A stretch of 64,000 nt of DNA, taken from contig NZ_CP008743.1 in NCBI RefSeq assembly GCF_002117145.1, positions 868,001 through 932,000 on the forward strand, given 5' to 3'. The position numbers and the translations under genes are program-made. Below are positions 1 to 9,713 of this stretch, piece after piece (positions within the stretch are counted from its first letter, which is position 1; every line of letters begins with the position of its first letter). The notes beneath the pieces were generated by a model. The model did not search any database. It was not told the DNA's origin and worked only from the letters and a program-made list of their open reading frames with translations. Source of the stretch: Candidatus Nucleicultrix amoebiphila FS5. GTDB taxonomy: Bacteria; Pseudomonadota; Alphaproteobacteria; Caedimonadales; Nucleicultricaceae.

Positions 1-512
1 TTAGGAAATGTATTCTTGACGAATTCTATATAACGGCCTGGAGCATCTTCAAGACGCTGAGCACGTCCTAGATCTTTAGGCGCCGCCAAGTTACGCAACT
101 CCCCCTCAAAAACTCTCTTTTCAATCTCATGTTCTACTTGTTCTGAAAGTTTATAACCATCAGGACCAAAGAGTTTTATACCATTATCATGATACGGATT
201 ATGAGACGCGGAAATCATTACGCCTAGATCTGCTCTTAAAGAACGCACCAACATGGAAATCGCCGGTGTTGGCAAAGGCCCCAAAAGCATCACGTCCATG
301 CCAACGGAAATAAAACCCGAGGTTAGAGCTGGCTCAATCATGTAACCAGAAAGTCGCGTATCCTTGCCAATAATAACACGGCTACGATGATGAACATTGC
401 CGTTTTTAAAGTACTGCCCCGCTGCCACAGCCAAATGCATCATAACATCGGGAGTCATGGGTGGAACGTTGGCTGTTCCTCTTACACCGTCAGTGCCAAA
501 AAGCTTTTTCAT
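1..512 (-). CDS. glmM: Phosphoglucosamine mutase, N-terminal part (gene runs off the window)
   Basis: Converts glucosamine-6-phosphate to glucosamine-1-phosphate on the way to UDP-GlcNAc for peptidoglycan and LPS. The gene reads from an ATG at 512 down to the window edge, giving about the first 170 of some 450 residues. It opens with [11 protein letters not shown], typical of the family, and carries the phosphoserine active-site loop ISASHNP near residues 100-106. It lies 126 bases downstream of the ftsH stop on the same strand; ftsH-glmM is a common alphaproteobacterial order. Only the missing C-terminus is uncertain. Confidence 0.95.
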   Translation of the reverse strand, partial: MKKLFGTDGVRGTANVPPMTPDVMMHLAVAAGQYFKNGNVHHRSRVIIGKDTRLSGYMIEPALTSGFISVGMDVMLLGPLPTPAISMLVRSLRADLGVMISASHNPYHDNGIKLFGPDGYKLSEQVEHEIEKRVFEGELRNLAAPKDLGRAQRLEDAPGRYIEFVKNTFP

Positions 513-638
513 CAAAAAACATCCTAATATTTCTGACACTCTGTCTCGATCAGATTAAGAAATCAAGATAAATCAGCCAAACTCAATAATCAAGCAGGTC
601 TTGACCTCTTTCACTCCTCATTTGAGTCAAGAAATGTC

Positions 639-2564
639 TTAAGACCCAGGCTGTCCTTGAGGATCCAATTTTGATGGACGGATACGCGTTGAACTCTTGC
701 GTGGAGGCGTAGAGTTTTTGGGCTTATCCATTGGTTTTGTTTTGGGAGTTTGCTTACGATCCAGTTTATCCCCACTCAAAATCTTTTTAATTTCATCGCC
801 TGAAAGGGTTTCATATTCCAACAAAGCTTTTGCTAATAAATGCAGTTTATCTTTGTTATCCTGAAGAACCTTTGTTGCTGCCTTATACGCTGTGTCAACA
901 ATACGCTTGGTTTCCTCATCAATAATCTGTGCCGTTGCTTCAGAAAACTGTTTTGTATGCCCCCCACCCATTGCAAACATGTCTTGATTCTGTGAGCCAT
1001 ACTTAAGAGGCCCTAACTTTTCGCTCATACCCCATTCAGTCACCATACGTCGTGCAATCTCTGTTGCATGATTAATATCAGAAGACGCACCTGTTGTTAC
1101 TTTATCAGGCCCAAAAATCATTTCCTCAGCAATACGTCCTCCCATGGCGACTTCAAGATCAGCCATTAGCTTACTTTTAGCCATGGACACTCGATCTGTT
1201 TCAGGTAAACGTACCACCATACCCAAAGCGCGTCCTCTAGGAATAATCGTGGCTTTATGAATTGGATCAGAATTTGGATTATAAAACCCAACAATCGCAT
1301 GACCACCTTCATGGTATGCCGTTAGCTTTTTTTCTTCATCAGTCATCACCATCGAACGTCGTTCGGGGCCCATCATGACTTTATCTTTAGCTTCTTCGAA
1401 ATCAACCATAGAAACAACACGCTTATTTTGACGTGCCGCAATCAGAGCAGCCTCATTCACGAGATTAGCTAAATCAGCACCTGAAAACCCAGGTGTACCT
1501 TGAGCAATCACTACGACTTTTACATCTGGCCCTAACGGTACTTTGCCCATATGTACTTTCAAAATCCCTTCACGGCCTTTTATATCTGGTAAAGGAACAA
1601 CCACTTGACGATCAAAACGACCGGGACGTAAAAGAGCTGGATCCAAAACATCAGGACGGTTCGTAGCAGCAATTAAAATAACGCCTTCATTGGACTCAAA
1701 GCCATCCATTTCCACGAGCAGCTGGTTGAGAGTTTGTTCACGTTCATCATTGCCTCCTCCTAACCCTACACCACGATGACGGCCGACAGCGTCTATTTCA
1801 TCAATAAAAATGATACAGGGTGCATTTTTTTTCCCTTGCTCAAAAAGATCACGCACGCGACTTGCCCCCACCCCCACGAACATCTCAACGAAATCGGATC
1901 CTGAGATAGAAAAGAAAGGCACATTGGCTTCACCAGCAATAGCACGCGCTAAAAGAGTTTTACCTGTACCAGGAGGCCCCACAAGCAGCACGCCTTTTGG
2001 AATCTTACCACCAAGCTTCTGGAATTTATGAGGATCTTTTAGAAAATCAACGACTTCTCGAACCTCATCTTTAGCTTCATCACAGCCAGAAACATCATTG
2101 AATGTAACTTTTCCCGCTTTTTCAGAAAGCAATCTCGCTTTAGATTTTCCAAAACCCAAAGCCTTGTTGCTGCCTGCTTGCATTTGACGCATAAACAGTA
2201 CCCATATACCAATAAAGAGCAACATAGGAAACCATGATAATAAAACACCCAAAAAGGAACTTCCTTCTGACTCAGCAGGTCCTGCAGACACACGAACTCC
2301 TTTGTCCGTCAACTTTTGAACCAAAGTAGGATCACTGGGTGCATAGGATGAGAACGTACGGCCATCCTCAAGACGGCCAGCAATGGCGTTGCCTTTAATG
2401 ATGACTTCTCTTACTGAACCTTTATCAACATCATCTAGAAAATCAGAATACGCGAGATTCACGTTAGACGATTGACTACGTCCACCCTGAAACATATTGA
2501 ATAGACCTATTAAAAAAAGCCCAGCGATAATCCACAAAATTATGTTGCGACCGTAATTATTCAC
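639..2564 (-). CDS. ftsH: ATP-dependent zinc metalloprotease FtsH
   Basis: Membrane-anchored AAA+ protease that removes misassembled membrane proteins and short-lived regulators. The 641-residue product has a first membrane segment at about residues 8-26, a periplasmic loop, and a second segment at about 107-125. The AAA domain follows with Walker A GPPGTGKT (196-203), Walker B IIFIDEID (251-258) and a second region of homology ending RPGRFDR. The zinc site HEGGH lies near 418-422. The C-terminus is Pro/Lys/Ser-rich and probably disordered. The start is GTG, with an AGGA motif about seven bases upstream. It lies directly downstream of tilS, as in many alphaproteobacteria. Confidence 0.98.
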   Translation of the reverse strand: MNNYGRNIILWIIAGLFLIGLFNMFQGGRSQSSNVNLAYSDFLDDVDKGSVREVIIKGNAIAGRLEDGRTFSSYAPSDPTLVQKLTDKGVRVSAGPAESEGSSFLGVLLSWFPMLLFIGIWVLFMRQMQAGSNKALGFGKSKARLLSEKAGKVTFNDVSGCDEAKDEVREVVDFLKDPHKFQKLGGKIPKGVLLVGPPGTGKTLLARAIAGEANVPFFSISGSDFVEMFVGVGASRVRDLFEQGKKNAPCIIFIDEIDAVGRHRGVGLGGGNDEREQTLNQLLVEMDGFESNEGVILIAATNRPDVLDPALLRPGRFDRQVVVPLPDIKGREGILKVHMGKVPLGPDVKVVVIAQGTPGFSGADLANLVNEAALIAARQNKRVVSMVDFEEAKDKVMMGPERRSMVMTDEEKKLTAYHEGGHAIVGFYNPNSDPIHKATIIPRGRALGMVVRLPETDRVSMAKSKLMADLEVAMGGRIAEEMIFGPDKVTTGASSDINHATEIARRMVTEWGMSEKLGPLKYGSQNQDMFAMGGGHTKQFSEATAQIIDEETKRIVDTAYKAATKVLQDNKDKLHLLAKALLEYETLSGDEIKKILSGDKLDRKQTPKTKPMDKPKNSTPPRKSSTRIRPSKLDPQGQPGS

Positions 2565-2615
2565 TTTTAATCCTCATTTTGCCTTTCATTTAGAGTGTCC
2601 CTAATCTTTTACCAA

Positions 2616-3929
2616 TTATGCCCCATTAGTGTTAAGTAAAAATGAAAATGAATTGGTTAGAGGATACTTGGGCCTAAACCACCCCCTTAAGGGGGTGTCA
2701 TTAAGATTCTCATAGCATCCGAATCTGTATAGGTATTTTAGTTTATCCCTTTCAAAGAGGACTGGCAAGCCAAAAGCAACCTTTCTAGGCAGATATTTAA
2801 AGGCCGTTGAGCTTAAAACCTCTTTCTTCAACGGATTTTGAATTTGCTCTAAACAGGTAGTTTTACTAATCTTGTTTTCAAGATCATAAGATAAAAGAAA
2901 CCTATTATCAAAAACCGCAGAGTGTTTTTGTTGATCTTCCCTAGAGATAGCTGCCGTTTCTCTCATGACAAAAAGCATACTCTTTTTCAAAACAATCAAA
3001 CATCCACCAAGAGTGGCTGACTTAAACCCTAACGCATGGATTTGAATAAAAAGACGATCAAGAGCTTTACGTTTTGGCGCATAGTCCTCTGTACCTATTG
3101 TTTTGATAAGATTTTTCAAAATATCCTGCGCAAAAGCTTTTGGTAATTTGGCCCATGGTTCAAAAGATAATTGACCATAACCTTCAGGATACAAAGCTCC
3201 ATAAGAAGCATAAAAACAGGCTGCTAATCGTTGCCATAAGTTCCGCAATTGTCCTAATTTTTCAAGCAATTCTACACAACTATGAGCCTTTTTAGAAAAG
3301 TCTATCCCTTGACGAAGCTGACTGCGCGCAAATTTTGGATTTATGTTACTTGGGTCTTCAATCCAAGTCTGTGCTCTCTCGCGCAAATAAACGCGCAATT
3401 CTTCTTTTGAGAGAGCTAATAAAGGCCTTAAGACACGTAAATCCCTTTTAATAACTATTGAGCTCATCCCCGCCAAGCCATCTAAATCACTTGCTTTTTC
3501 CTGTCTTAATAAAAAAGTTTCGAATTGATCTTCGCAATGATGCGCCAAAAAGAGGTGTAAAACTTGGTTCTGTACGCACCAATCCTGCATTAGATTAACA
3601 CGTGCTACACGAGCGCTCATTTGTATGTGAGCTGTAGGCTTAGGTCCTCGCCAAGGCAAAATATGTGCTTCGATATGATGATCGTTGAGCCATGATTTCA
3701 CCGCTTCAGCTTCCGCTGAAGATTCTGGTCGCAAACCATGATCAACAATGAGTCCGCAAAGTCTTCCCTGATATCGTTCTAACCAACGCTGAAGTAACAG
3801 CGTTAATGCAAGACTGTCACTACCACCAGATACGCCAACCGCTACCACAGGTGCTTCTTCAAAGGGTAAGAAGCGTTCCATTAAAGAACTAAATTTTATC
3901 TCCAGAAAACCGTGGGCTACTTTGGACAC
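2616..3929 (-). CDS. tilS: tRNA(Ile)-lysidine synthase
   Basis: Attaches lysine to C34 of the tRNA-Ile with a CAU anticodon, so that it reads AUA. The N-terminal ATP-pyrophosphatase domain shows the PP-loop SGGSDS at about residues 34-39, then the DHGLRPES and HHCEDQ motifs of TilS. The 437-residue length matches forms with a C-terminal substrate-binding extension, although that half is divergent. The start is GTG. The first 13 bases overlap the end of cpoB, which suggests translational coupling. The next gene downstream is ftsH, 51 bases away. Confidence 0.95.
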   Translation of the reverse strand: MSKVAHGFLEIKFSSLMERFLPFEEAPVVAVGVSGGSDSLALTLLLQRWLERYQGRLCGLIVDHGLRPESSAEAEAVKSWLNDHHIEAHILPWRGPKPTAHIQMSARVARVNLMQDWCVQNQVLHLFLAHHCEDQFETFLLRQEKASDLDGLAGMSSIVIKRDLRVLRPLLALSKEELRVYLRERAQTWIEDPSNINPKFARSQLRQGIDFSKKAHSCVELLEKLGQLRNLWQRLAACFYASYGALYPEGYGQLSFEPWAKLPKAFAQDILKNLIKTIGTEDYAPKRKALDRLFIQIHALGFKSATLGGCLIVLKKSMLFVMRETAAISREDQQKHSAVFDNRFLLSYDLENKISKTTCLEQIQNPLKKEVLSSTAFKYLPRKVAFGLPVLFERDKLKYLYRFGCYENLNDTPLRGWFRPKYPLTNSFSFLLNTNGA

Positions 3930-5020
3930 TTCAATCCTTGGCGAGCACGTTCTGCCAATTTTTTCACATTAGCTGGAGTTTGCTTAAATTCATCCTGAAG
4001 CTGCTCAAGGGCTATACAAGCTTCCTCTTTCTTTCCCATTCCTTTTAAGGAAAGCGCCAGTTTTGCAAGCGCTTCAGGTCCTTTTGCAAAAGCTTCTTTT
4101 TGTATTTCTTTGTTTTGCGATTTTTTCGTTTTCATGACTTCTCGATGCTTTTGATAAGCTTCTGCAAAATTAATCGAGGCATTCTTAAAATCTTTGCGTG
4201 CAAAATATGTCTCTGCCAACCAATAACGCGCATTAATAGCTAAAGAGCTCTTTGGATGGTTTCTCAAAAAAGCTTTAAAGGCTGTTTCTGCCTTTTTATA
4301 ATCACCATCGCTTAGAAATTCCATGGCTCGTTCATAATCATCTTGATCTATTCCCGTTGGGAGAAAACTATCAGCTTTTCCCTTAAAAGCATCAGATGAA
4401 GAATTATCTTTTTCTTCTTCCTCATCCTCATCTTCATCATCGTCCTTTTCATCTTGCTCTTTCGTTGGAAGAGTCTTTTTAGAAGCAGCAGTCGGCTTCT
4501 TTTTTTGGTGAGGGTGTTTTAAAATATGTTCTTCTTTTATTGCAACTCCTTCATCATCCTCATGACTATCAATCTCTTGAGGTTGAGTTTTCTCAGATGC
4601 TTCAACTTTCTTTTCTGGTTGGGGTTGTTCTTCAACTTTTTTCTTCAAAAGCGGTTGAGGTTGCAAAGGTTTATCAGCATCAGGATTGTCAAGAATGTCA
4701 TCATCATCCATAATCACATCATCATCATATCGAGGAGCAAGTTGTTTAGGTCTCTCAATAGTCATTAATTTTTGATTCTGATGCGGCTCTTGACCTATCC
4801 CAGATTCTGTCGGTGTTTTAATAATTTTTTGTGGTACTTCAGGAGCATCAATTCCACTCTTTAACTCCTTATTTTCCTGGCGAAGCAATTGTATTTCTTG
4901 CTCCAATTTTTGTAGGCGTGTTTCTATGTCCGCCTTTTGAGCTTTAGCATCATAAGCTCCGATCAATAACACCGCTAAAATTAGAATAACATTGGATTTT
5001 TTCATCATACAAAAACTCAT
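3917..5020 (-). CDS. cpoB: Tol-Pal system periplasmic protein CpoB (YbgF) with a long acidic linker
   Basis: Periplasmic partner of TolA that coordinates outer-membrane constriction with septal peptidoglycan synthesis. A signal peptide ends near AKA-Q28. A short coiled coil (about 32-55, the TolA-binding trimer region in known homologues) follows. Then comes a long Pro/Lys/Asp/Glu-rich linker with an almost purely acidic run near 185-205. TPR-like repeats start at about 227. At 367 residues it is roughly 100 longer than E. coli CpoB, and the excess is in the linker. The start could instead be Met6, which gives a more typical MKK signal peptide; neither start has a clear ribosome site. A terminator separates it from pal. 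Confidence 0.9.
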   Translation of the reverse strand: MSFCMMKKSNVILILAVLLIGAYDAKAQKADIETRLQKLEQEIQLLRQENKELKSGIDAPEVPQKIIKTPTESGIGQEPHQNQKLMTIERPKQLAPRYDDDVIMDDDDILDNPDADKPLQPQPLLKKKVEEQPQPEKKVEASEKTQPQEIDSHEDDEGVAIKEEHILKHPHQKKKPTAASKKTLPTKEQDEKDDDEDEDEEEEKDNSSSDAFKGKADSFLPTGIDQDDYERAMEFLSDGDYKKAETAFKAFLRNHPKSSLAINARYWLAETYFARKDFKNASINFAEAYQKHREVMKTKKSQNKEIQKEAFAKGPEALAKLALSLKGMGKKEEACIALEQLQDEFKQTPANVKKLAERARQGLKCPK

Positions 5021-5175
5021 GCACTTAAAAATAAATATTAAAATTATGTTTATTTTAGACTTTGAAGGTAAAGAGAAAGACCTCTTCCGTCAATATTCAA
5101 GTGAGCTAACAGGCTATTCATTGAGAGGAGAATTTAAAAGCATCGGTTAATGCTAAATTTTGATCAAAACAATAA

Positions 5176-5207
5176 AAAAGCTAGCCAAGAAAACTTGGCT
5201 AGCTTTT
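5176..5207 (-). terminator. Rho-independent terminator after pal
   Basis: Perfect 14-base inverted repeat (5176-5189 against 5194-5207) with a four-base loop. Read on the minus strand, the stem is followed by six T residues and then ATTG. It lies 25 bases after the pal stop codon, so it should end or attenuate the tolQRAB-pal transcript before cpoB. cpoB then probably has its own promoter in 5021-5175. Confidence 0.85.
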
Positions 5208-5232
5208 AAAAGAATTCCTAAATCGTAGTGAT

Positions 5233-5736
5233 TTAGCGAATTACAGTCACAGCACGACGGTTTTTAGCCCATGCTTCAGCTGTATGTGCTGAATCTTCTG
5301 GGCGTGTCTTACCGTAGCTGATGATTTCGATGGTCTTTGCAGGCACGCCATGGGAAAGCAGAACTTTCTTTGCTGCGGCTGCGCGGCGTTGACCGAGCCC
5401 CATGTTGTACTCTTCAGTACCACGTTGGTCAGCATGACCTTCAACGATGACGTCAACAGATGGCCACTTCTTCAGCCATGCTGCTTGATTTGACAATGTT
5501 GTCTTAGCAGCGCTGTCGATGTGTGACTTGTTTGTATCAAAGAACACGCGATCGCCGACATTCTTTTGAAAGTCTTCGCGTGATCCTGGCACTGGACCTT
5601 CAGCGCTTGCTGATGGTGCAGGCCAATCACCGAATGTGTTGCCTTTCATGTCAGTGTCTTGCTTGTATGGTTCTGTGCTCTCGCAACCTGCAACGAGCAT
5701 ACCAATGGCTAATGCCCCTAATAATTTTTGACGCAT
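5233..5736 (-). CDS. pal: Peptidoglycan-associated lipoprotein Pal
   Basis: Outer-membrane lipoprotein that binds peptidoglycan and TolB, the outer-membrane end of the Tol-Pal machine. The lipobox LVAGC places the lipidated cysteine at residue 18. The OmpA-like peptidoglycan-binding domain occupies about residues 60-167 and contains the signature HADQRGTEEYN followed by GQRRA. At 167 residues it has normal family length. It lies 114 bases downstream of tolB, and a strong terminator follows it. Confidence 0.97.
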   Translation of the reverse strand: MRQKLLGALAIGMLVAGCESTEPYKQDTDMKGNTFGDWPAPSASAEGPVPGSREDFQKNVGDRVFFDTNKSHIDSAAKTTLSNQAAWLKKWPSVDVIVEGHADQRGTEEYNMGLGQRRAAAAKKVLLSHGVPAKTIEIISYGKTRPEDSAHTAEAWAKNRRAVTVIR

Positions 5737-5850
5737 GATAACTCCCTTTTCTCCTAAAATAATTTAAAGGTATCTTGTAATGTCAGGAAACCCAACAATC
5801 GAATTTCCAATAACTACATAACAATCGCTAAACAGTATAAAACGAAAGCC

Positions 5851-7176
5851 CTACGGGATCAAGGGGGACCATGCTGCAGTTATGGCCTCGTGTGGCGTTG
5901 GTACAACACGTTCGTTATATCCTGTAATATCGATTGTGTGAAGCTTGGCTTGTCCACTACGGTCTTCACGGGTGAACATGATAACACGCCCATTTGGCGA
6001 CCATGTCGGAGAATCAACCATGTAACCCTGAGTAATCATGCGCTCATCACTACCATCGGTTTTCATAACACCAATATAAAAAATACCATGATGTTGCTTC
6101 ACAAAGACGATTAAATCGCCTCGAGGAGACCAAACAGGAGAAAAATATTTTCCTTCCCCTTGACTAATTTGACGAGGAGATAAATCTGATGTCCCCATCA
6201 CATAAATTTGTGGCTTCCCCCCCCTATCAGAAACAAAAACAATTTGTGACCCATCTGGCGAGAAGCATGGAGATACATCAATAACGCCATCTTCTTGAGT
6301 TAATCTATTAACCTGACGTGAAGCCAAATCCATAAGATAAAGAGAACTTGTCCCTTCTAATGCATAGCTCATAATAAGTTTAGTGCCATCGGGAGAAAAG
6401 CGTGGGGCATAGGTCATCCCTGGAAAATGCCCCAAAATCTCATTTTGCTGAGTTGACATCTTCATCAGATAAATATTGGGCTTGCGATTTAAAAAGTTCA
6501 GATAAGCTACTAAATCCAAATTAGGTGACAAACGCGGTGTCAGCACAAGAGCTCTACCATCGCTCAAAATTCTATGATTAGCCCCGTCTTGATCCATAAT
6601 GGCTAAACGTTCAACGCGACGTTTACCCGTTTTAACACGCGATACATAAATAATTTTAGTATCAAAATAACCACTTTCTCCTGAAAGGCGTTGATAGACT
6701 TGATCTGCCACCTTATGGGCAATACGACGCCAAGTTTCAGATGTGGCTGTAAATGCATAACCGATGAGTTGACGCTCAGAATAAACATCAAAAAGACGAA
6801 ACTCCACGCGCATACGACCATCTGACGTTTGATGTACTTGCCCCTTAAGAAGAGCTTGGGCATTAATAGCACGCCAATCAGCAAAACGAATTTGCTCTTG
6901 AGAGGGTTGGCTTTGAATGAAAGCAGATGAATCAATAGGCTTAAAAAGTCCGGAGCTTTCCAAATCATTGCTGATCACACTAGCAATATTTTGACCCATC
7001 TGATTTGTTTCAGCTGTGTTCCCTGAAAAAGGAAGAACGGCTATGGGCATAGGCTGCATTGTTCCTTCGGTCACATCAACACGCATCTCTGCTTGGAGAG
7101 GAATCGCTCCGAACATAAGCGTCAATGCCAATAAAATTCTATATAGTCCTTGCATCTTCATCTCCATATTACTCAC
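5851..7176 (-). CDS. tolB: Tol-Pal system translocation protein TolB
   Basis: Periplasmic beta-propeller that binds Pal and the TolA C-terminus. After a signal peptide and an N-terminal domain there are at least four PD40 propeller blades, with motifs such as RFSPDGTKL, CFSPDGSQI, VWSPRGDLI and TWSPNGRVI. The first possible start is a GTG directly abutting the tolA stop at 7176. ATG codons at 7167, 7161 and 7155 are alternatives. The GGAG before the third of these and the compact signal peptide make residue 8 plausible. The coding frame is certain; the exact start is not. Confidence 0.96.
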   Translation of the reverse strand: MSNMEMKMQGLYRILLALTLMFGAIPLQAEMRVDVTEGTMQPMPIAVLPFSGNTAETNQMGQNIASVISNDLESSGLFKPIDSSAFIQSQPSQEQIRFADWRAINAQALLKGQVHQTSDGRMRVEFRLFDVYSERQLIGYAFTATSETWRRIAHKVADQVYQRLSGESGYFDTKIIYVSRVKTGKRRVERLAIMDQDGANHRILSDGRALVLTPRLSPNLDLVAYLNFLNRKPNIYLMKMSTQQNEILGHFPGMTYAPRFSPDGTKLIMSYALEGTSSLYLMDLASRQVNRLTQEDGVIDVSPCFSPDGSQIVFVSDRGGKPQIYVMGTSDLSPRQISQGEGKYFSPVWSPRGDLIVFVKQHHGIFYIGVMKTDGSDERMITQGYMVDSPTWSPNGRVIMFTREDRSGQAKLHTIDITGYNERVVPTPHEAITAAWSPLIP

Positions 7177-8031
7177 TTAAAACATCATTTTTGGATCAAA
7201 ACCAATAGTCATCTCTTTCCAAGACTCATACTTGTCCAGCGGCAATTTTAAAGGGCTACATTGGGGGCTTAAAATAGCCCTTAAAGCACTTTCCGCTGCT
7301 GTTCGAAAGAAAGGATCGCTCGCCATGCGCCCTGTGTCAACAATTTTAGCATCCCTCACAGTAGCATCAGGATTCATATGCACTTTTATATCCACCACGA
7401 GATTTTCAGCATCTCGAGCACCAGCCGGAATATTCCAACATTGTCCCAATTGTCGACGTAAGGCATCTAGCTGGCTCATAGTAAGTTTATCTCCTTTTTC
7501 TCCAGCTTCGTTAGACACTGCAGATTCTTCTTCCTCGTTCTCTTCAGCTTTTTTGTCGTCAGCTGTTGATTCTTTGAGCTCTTCTAAATTCTTCAAAATA
7601 GAATTAAAGCGATCAGCTGTCTTCTTCTTAGGCTCTTTTTTCTTTACTTCCTTTTTTTTCTCAATCTTTGGCTTAGGCTTCTCTTTTGGTTTTGGTTTTG
7701 GCTTTGGTTTTTCTTCTTTCTTTTCAATAGCCAAAGCTTCAGGCTCTTCTTCAGGTTCAGGTTCTGGTTCTGGCTCGGGCTTTGGTTCGGGCTTTGGCTC
7801 AGGCTTTGGTTCTGGTTTTGGTTCCGGTTTTGGCTCAGGCTTTGGATTTGGCGCGGGTTTTAAAACAGGATTTGGCGCTTGTGTTTTATCAGCAATCTCA
7901 ACCACATCCACTGCTAAAGGCAAAATCATTTCGGGACGCTTTGACGAAATCAAAGGCAAGCCAATAAATATAAGAAAAAAAATCACCAGATGAAGCAGGC
8001 CTGATAGTATTGCAGCCTTACGCATTTTCAT
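7177..8031 (-). CDS. tolA: Tol-Pal system protein TolA
   Basis: Inner-membrane protein that spans the periplasm and passes proton-motive-force energy from TolQR to TolB-Pal. One N-terminal membrane segment lies at about residues 8-28. A stiff linker of alternating Pro-Lys-Pro-Glu repeats (about 57-95) is followed by Lys/Pro/Glu runs (to about 138). The TonB/TolA-type C-terminal domain lies at about 185-284. The repeat is visible in the DNA as a run of near-identical six-base units around 7780-7850. It lies between tolR and tolB with almost no spacing. Confidence 0.95.
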   Translation of the reverse strand: MKMRKAAILSGLLHLVIFFLIFIGLPLISSKRPEMILPLAVDVVEIADKTQAPNPVLKPAPNPKPEPKPEPKPEPKPEPKPEPKPEPEPEPEPEEEPEALAIEKKEEKPKPKPKPKEKPKPKIEKKKEVKKKEPKKKTADRFNSILKNLEELKESTADDKKAEENEEEESAVSNEAGEKGDKLTMSQLDALRRQLGQCWNIPAGARDAENLVVDIKVHMNPDATVRDAKIVDTGRMASDPFFRTAAESALRAILSPQCSPLKLPLDKYESWKEMTIGFDPKMMF

Positions 8032-8034
8032 ATG

Positions 8035-8517
8035 TTAACCTGGATGTCCTGTGTTTTTCTTTCCATGGGAAGGTTTCCCCTGATGCATCTCAGTAATAAG
8101 TGCGACTTTTTTAAGACCTGCTGCATTAATAGCACCAACGACTTCCATGATTCGTCCATAAGGGATTTTCTGATCTCCACGCACAAAGATACGTGCATCT
8201 GGTTTTGTTTCTGTGATTGCTTTCAACCGCGAAATCATTGCTTCAACGTCCATTTGCGTTTCTTGTAAATACACACGACCTTCATTGTCGATGGAGACGG
8301 TTAAGGGCTCTATATTATCGCCAATCGCAGTTGCTTTAGTTTTAGGCAGATCAACAGGCACCCCAACGGTCAAAAGAGGCGCCGTCACCATAAAAATTAC
8401 TAAGAGCACAAGCATGACGTCCACCAAAGGAGTCATATTAATATCGCTCATCGTACCTTGACTTGCACGACGCCTTAAAGTTCTCATCGATGGTTTTGAA
8501 CCAAAACCGCCAGCCAT
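8035..8517 (-). CDS. tolR: Tol-Pal/biopolymer transport protein TolR (ExbD family)
   Basis: Part of the TolQR proton channel that energises TolA. The 160-residue protein has a single membrane segment at about residues 30-50, starting with the conserved MTPLVDVMLVLL. The proton-carrying aspartate is near residue 33. A periplasmic ExbD-like domain follows. Its stop lies three bases before the tolA start, and its start directly abuts the tolQ stop. Confidence 0.96.
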   Translation of the reverse strand: MAGGFGSKPSMRTLRRRASQGTMSDINMTPLVDVMLVLLVIFMVTAPLLTVGVPVDLPKTKATAIGDNIEPLTVSIDNEGRVYLQETQMDVEAMISRLKAITETKPDARIFVRGDQKIPYGRIMEVVGAINAAGLKKVALITEMHQGKPSHGKKNTGHPG

Positions 8518-9252
8518 TTACTCGACTCCCTCAAGTTGACGAGAAATAATCGCCATAAATTCATTCACAAAAGAATCCAAACGACCTGCGTAACGATTGA
8601 GCTCAGTTGAAATTTTATTATACGCTAACACAGCTGGAATAGCAGCAACCAAGCCAATGGCTGTTGCAAAAAGAGCTTCGGCAATCCCCGGTGCCACAAC
8701 TGCAAGGTTTGTGCTTTGGGACGCAGCAATACTTTGAAAACTGTGCATAATTCCCCATACAGTTCCAAATAATCCAATGAAGGGAGCGGTTGAGCCTACA
8801 GAGGCTAAAAAAGTCATTTGCTTTTCCAAATGATCCATTTCACGGTTTACAGTCACGTGCATCACTTTTTCAATGCGTTGTTGAAGTGTCGCTCTGAGAT
8901 CATGGGATAAACCTCCACGAGACTTGGTACTGGAACGACGCCATTCACGCATCGCCGCAGCAAACACAGCTGACATAGGATCTTTTGGTCGAGCTCCCAC
9001 GCGCTCAAACAGAGTATCTAAGGCCCCTCCCGACCAAAAGGCTTCTTCAAAATTATCTGCCTTAACGTTGAGAACACTAATCTTAGAAATCTTTGCAAAG
9101 ATAATTGTCCAGCTCCAAAAAGATGCCAAAAGAAGTACAATCATTACGATCTGCACAACCCAGTCAGCATTAAGAAACAAATCCCACATAGAAAAGCCTG
9201 TATTATGTACAGACTGCCCAACTGCTACAGAATCAACCGTCGTATTTTCCAT
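8518..9252 (-). CDS. tolQ: Tol-Pal system protein TolQ (MotA/ExbB family)
   Basis: Pentameric channel subunit of the TolQR energiser. The 244-residue protein has an N-terminal membrane segment near residues 33-55, a cytoplasmic helical region, and two further membrane segments. The conserved TAPFIGLFGTVWGI lies at the second segment and EALFATAIGLVAAIPAVLAYN at the third, as in ExbB/TolQ. It starts five bases after the ybgC stop and is followed immediately by tolR. Confidence 0.97.
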   Translation of the reverse strand: MENTTVDSVAVGQSVHNTGFSMWDLFLNADWVVQIVMIVLLLASFWSWTIIFAKISKISVLNVKADNFEEAFWSGGALDTLFERVGARPKDPMSAVFAAAMREWRRSSTKSRGGLSHDLRATLQQRIEKVMHVTVNREMDHLEKQMTFLASVGSTAPFIGLFGTVWGIMHSFQSIAASQSTNLAVVAPGIAEALFATAIGLVAAIPAVLAYNKISTELNRYAGRLDSFVNEFMAIISRQLEGVE

Positions 9253-9257
9253 CTTTC

Positions 9258-9713
9258 TTACTCGCTATGTTTCGTCAACTTCTCTTTAATAACTTGCTTT
9301 ACCTCATGGGGCAAAGGCACTGGTTTTAGTTTTTTAACATCAATAGTTGCCACAATTATTTTGATTTCCGCTAAAAGTTTGTCTTCACGCCATACATTCT
9401 GATCAAAATAAATACGTGTCGGCTTGACTTGAGAGATATCCGTTTGAATTGTTAATAAATCCCCTAAAAAGGCCGGCGCACGATAATCTACAATACACTG
9501 CCTTATAGCAAAAAATATGCCTTTTGGGTGTAAAATATTTGCAATATCATACCCATGCTCACGAAACATTTCTGTGCGTGCTCTTTCAGCAAATTTCAAA
9601 TAATTACTGTGATAGACAACTCCGCCAAGGTCGGTATCTTCAATATATACACGCACCTTATGGTAAAAGGGTGGTTCAGGCTTTAAAATCTTATGAATCG
9701 TAGCCATACTCAT
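9258..9713 (-). CDS. ybgC: Acyl-CoA thioesterase YbgC (Tol-Pal associated)
   Basis: Hotdog-fold 4HBT thioesterase that hydrolyses short-chain acyl-CoA or acyl-ACP; its role in the Tol-Pal cluster is not settled. The active-site stretch [19 protein letters not shown], with the catalytic Asp, lies near residues 23-41. [13 protein letters not shown] follows. The 151-residue length is normal. Its ATG overlaps the ruvB stop by four bases, which indicates translational coupling. tolQ follows five bases later. Confidence 0.95.
   Translation of the reverse strand: MSMATIHKILKPEPPFYHKVRVYIEDTDLGGVVYHSNYLKFAERARTEMFREHGYDIANILHPKGIFFAIRQCIVDYRAPAFLGDLLTIQTDISQVKPTRIYFDQNVWREDKLLAEIKIIVATIDVKKLKPVPLPHEVKQVIKEKLTKHSE

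Noticed and set aside
7232-7993. 253-codon plus-strand frame opposite tolA
   Set aside because: It is the antisense of the Pro-Lys-Pro-Glu repeat, which gives an artificial Gly/Ser/Phe-rich reading; tolA is certain by family and position.
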